Shown here: positions 50,879 through 52,613 of the stretch, piece by piece
Position numbering within the stretch: the first letter of the stretch is position 1
Layout of the letters: each line of letters starts with the position of its first letter
Assembly (NCBI GenBank): GCA_964535025.1
Contig: CAZHRW010000194.1
Span: 1 to 52,613, forward strand
Length of the DNA: 52,613 nt
Origin: JAAYZK01 sp964535025
Lineage (GTDB): Bacteria; Planctomycetota; Phycisphaerae; SM23-33; FEN-1343
Reading direction: 5' to 3'
Notes under the pieces: model-generated
Seen by the model: only the letters and a program-made list of their open reading frames with translations
Databases searched by the model: none
Told to the model about the DNA's origin: nothing
Position numbers and translations under genes: made by a program

Positions 50879-52111
50879 TCACTCATCATCATCGAAGATC
50901 TCAAGCTCGACACTGTCGATCTCCTCGCTTCGCCAACACAGACGCCGGCATCTGCGCCAGACCCAGCCGACGCCAAGCCCGAGCGCCAGGGCGGGGATCT
51001 GGATGACCGCTACAGAGACTATCGAGACGAGGCCGTCGATCATTCCGGTGTGGTGTGGAGGCCATATCATGTCGCACACGGCAACGCCGACCGCGATCGC
51101 CAGCAGAAGAGCACCCCACGCCGCTCGCCCCCACGCCTCCCGACTTCGACAGGTGAGGCCGAGGATCGCCGCCACGCAGACGGCCCAAAGCACAAGCGCA
51201 TCCTGCAGGCACCAAAGGTAATCGGATCCACCACTGGGCTGGTACGCCCAAGCCAGAATCGCCGCCCGCGCGATCATCCCGGCTACCATTGCAGGGATCA
51301 GACTGAAGAGCCGGGCGGATGGAAGATCCAGGATGCTCTTGTCCGTTGATAGGGCGTCGGTACCTTTGGATGACCTTCTGTGGGCAAGCTCGGCTTGGCG
51401 CGTGCGAGCCGCCCAGATCCACAGGACGACGTAGGCCCCGGCGAGCAGGGCGGGAAGGCGTCCGCTGTACTGCAGCGTCATGAGGGCGGAGTTCGCATAG
51501 CGAGCATTCGCCCCGAGTGCCGGCCAGATGAGATGCTCCTGGATCAAGGCCGCAACGAACAGGACCGAGCCGCCCAGGGCAAGCCGCGACGTGATGGATG
51601 GGAAGCGGCGCAGGGCGAGGACGGCGAGCATAAATCCCACGATGAGCCCGACCAGCGGCCCGAGGGGATACCGCCCCAGGTCGCGCAGGTCGAGGTAGTA
51701 GGGCGGCTGCGGGCGCGGCTCCGGCACGCCGAGGTAGGTGAAGCGCCACAGGCCGGCGGCATCCATCGCCAGGGCCAAAATTCCGAAGATCAGTACGCCC
51801 ACCGGCCACGCCGCGGCGAGGTCACGCAACGATCGCATCCGCAGGGGCTGTTGAGGCCCGCTCGTGCGGGCGTAACGGGCGGCCCCCAGAGCGACGGTCA
51901 GGCTGAACCCTCCCAGCCAGACGGCGTGCCAGACGATCAGGTCGATTGTCTGAAACGCCTGGCTCTGCCCATACTTGAGCGGTGGGAACATCAGGCCGGG
52001 GATCGCCCACAGAGGCAACGCACAGAACAGGGCCACCACGGCAACGATTGCTGGCCAGATGGTCAGCCGCCACCATCGCGTGGTACCTGGCTCAAGCTCG
52101 TTGATTCCCAT
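50879..52111 (-). CDS. Multi-pass membrane protein of unknown function
   Basis: A 410-aa protein with about ten hydrophobic helices (for example WPAIVAVVALFCALPLWAIP, LVGLIVGFMLAVLALRRF, VIQIPALALGLGVGWVW) and a short acidic tail ending in FDDDE. It starts at ATG 52111, in line with the first residues MGINELEPGTTRW; upstream frame is unlikely. No transport or enzyme motif is seen. Confidence 0.6.
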   Translation of the reverse strand: MGINELEPGTTRWWRLTIWPAIVAVVALFCALPLWAIPGLMFPPLKYGQSQAFQTIDLIVWHAVWLGGFSLTVALGAARYARTSGPQQPLRMRSLRDLAAAWPVGVLIFGILALAMDAAGLWRFTYLGVPEPRPQPPYYLDLRDLGRYPLGPLVGLIVGFMLAVLALRRFPSITSRLALGGSVLFVAALIQEHLIWPALGANARYANSALMTLQYSGRLPALLAGAYVVLWIWAARTRQAELAHRRSSKGTDALSTDKSILDLPSARLFSLIPAMVAGMIARAAILAWAYQPSGGSDYLWCLQDALVLWAVCVAAILGLTCRSREAWGRAAWGALLLAIAVGVAVCDMIWPPHHTGMIDGLVSIVSVAVIQIPALALGLGVGWVWRRCRRLCWRSEEIDSVELEIFDDDE

Positions 52112-52304
52112 GTCATTGCCCCTGCGCGCCTTCTGGACGCCCTGTGCGTAGGCGAACGCGGCGCCGTTCGACAGGCTTCGCTCGCTTCCATTGTGCCGTC
52201 TGCGGCTGGTTACCGCAAGGTGTTTGAACCCTGTGCTCGGCCATGGAGGTGCCGCCGGGGCCCTGACCGTCAACGCCGCCAGTGCAATTCGGGCCCCCTC
52301 TGAA

Positions 52305-52336
52305 TAAACTTACAGGTTTTCGAACATGACGGCCAT
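52305..52336 (-). pseudogene. Stub of a second four-helix-bundle gene
   Basis: On minus, ATG 52336 reads MAVMFENL then a TAA, then VYSE. This matches the first residues MAFMFENLQVYQK of the pseudogene at 49715, with the Q codon replaced by a stop, and then the similarity ends. Confidence 0.55.
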
Positions 52337-52532
52337 GCAGGCACCTCGCTCGCCGTGCGAAACGGCGTGAACAGGAGAATAGGTGAGCAGGAGACCGCAG
52401 GTGAGGGGAGACGGCGTCTGTCCGTTTGGCGAGCCGTCGCACACCGTGCTGGTCCACGACAGGGATCCGGCCAATGGTGTGGACCATGCTCCTTCACTAT
52501 CAAGATGGCAAGGTGGTGTGCGACATTTCTTT

Positions 52533-52561
52533 CTGGCGCGATGCTAGTCCTTGTTTTATAA
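52533..52561 (+). promoter_or_regulatory. Promoter TGGCGC-N17-TATAAT
   Basis: TATAAT at 52556-52561 lies 17 bases after TGGCGC (52533-52538), about 35 bases before the ATG at 52597. Identical hexamers and spacing occur at 419-447. Confidence 0.5.
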
Positions 52562-52596
52562 TGACTTACGAACCCTAGCCTCAAGGAGCTTAAGTC

Positions 52597-52613
52597 ATGG
52601 AAGATCAAGGGAT
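52597..52613 (+). CDS. Start of a gene leaving the window
   Basis: ATG 52597 is preceded by AAGGAGC at good spacing and a TATAAT box. Only MEDQG is inside the window, so the product is unknown. Confidence 0.6.

Larger units (their letters stand above)
52112..52596. other. Intergenic region with a gene stub and a promoter
   Basis: About 485 bases without an intact gene. It holds the stub of a four-helix-bundle gene (52305-52336) and a TGGCGC-N17-TATAAT promoter-like pair ahead of the gene that leaves the window. Confidence 0.5.

Noticed and set aside
1..52613. tRNA or rRNA genes and insertion-sequence transposases
   Set aside because: I looked for tRNA-like cloverleafs and DDE-type proteins and saw none that I could support.

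Overview
The window is about 52.6 kb of high-GC DNA that reads like a chromosomal piece of a planctomycete, probably near the Phycisphaerae, from an environmental genome. This is inferred from several PEP-CTERM sorting tails (VPEP plus a hydrophobic stretch plus RRRR), a CxxCGYDLRGL zinc-ribbon remnant, a planctomycete-style type II secretion operon and a compact type II-C Cas9. There are no rRNA or tRNA genes to fix the taxonomy.

Layout. 1-945: no convincing gene. 946-5928: a tight four-gene plus-strand cassette with a radical SAM enzyme, a ParB-fold protein, a 933-aa primase/helicase/nuclease fusion of the TOTE conflict-system type, and a small unknown protein; this looks like a defence or conflict island. 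5913-6934: decayed genes, including a recombinase-module accessory gene and the 5' end of a GH42-like glycosidase. 6966-9280: sialidase-like protein and N-acetylneuraminate lyase/DHDPS-family aldolase. 9735-13710: PEP-CTERM proteins, namely a CotA-like laccase, an unknown and a vanadium haloperoxidase. 13724-14647: two stand-alone glycogen-binding (CBM48) proteins with a HicB-like protein. 14951-24728: a five-gene operon with a giant beta-helix/SdrD-like secreted protein, three multicopper-oxidase-like proteins and a lipoprotein. 25134-25769: PEP-CTERM protein. 25972-36671: type II secretion genes (gspE-F-G-H-I-J-K-C-L-M plus a TPR lipoprotein on minus, gspD on plus), followed by an orphan LuxR-type response regulator and arsC.

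38198-43102 is a complete type II-C CRISPR-Cas locus: a five-repeat array, cas2, cas1, a 1049-aa cas9, and a divergent tracrRNA whose promoter, anti-repeat, hairpin and terminator can all be read. Each CRISPR repeat ends in an extended -10 element, as in Neisseria, so crRNAs are probably started inside the array.

43103-45466 is a repeat-rich, gene-poor stretch: twelve 21-bp heptad-like units, 37-bp direct repeats, a 26-bp inverted repeat and 144-bp tandem repeats, with two divergent XRE regulators. 45800 to the end holds ordinary or lineage-specific genes: an isoprenylcysteine-methyltransferase-like protein, a GH28-like protein, membrane proteins, and two remnants of four-helix-bundle (23S IVP-like) genes.

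How the parts may work together (inference): the secreted copper oxidases and giant surface protein are plausible cargo of the neighbouring type II secretion system. The TOTE-like cassette and the CRISPR locus are two separate defence modules.
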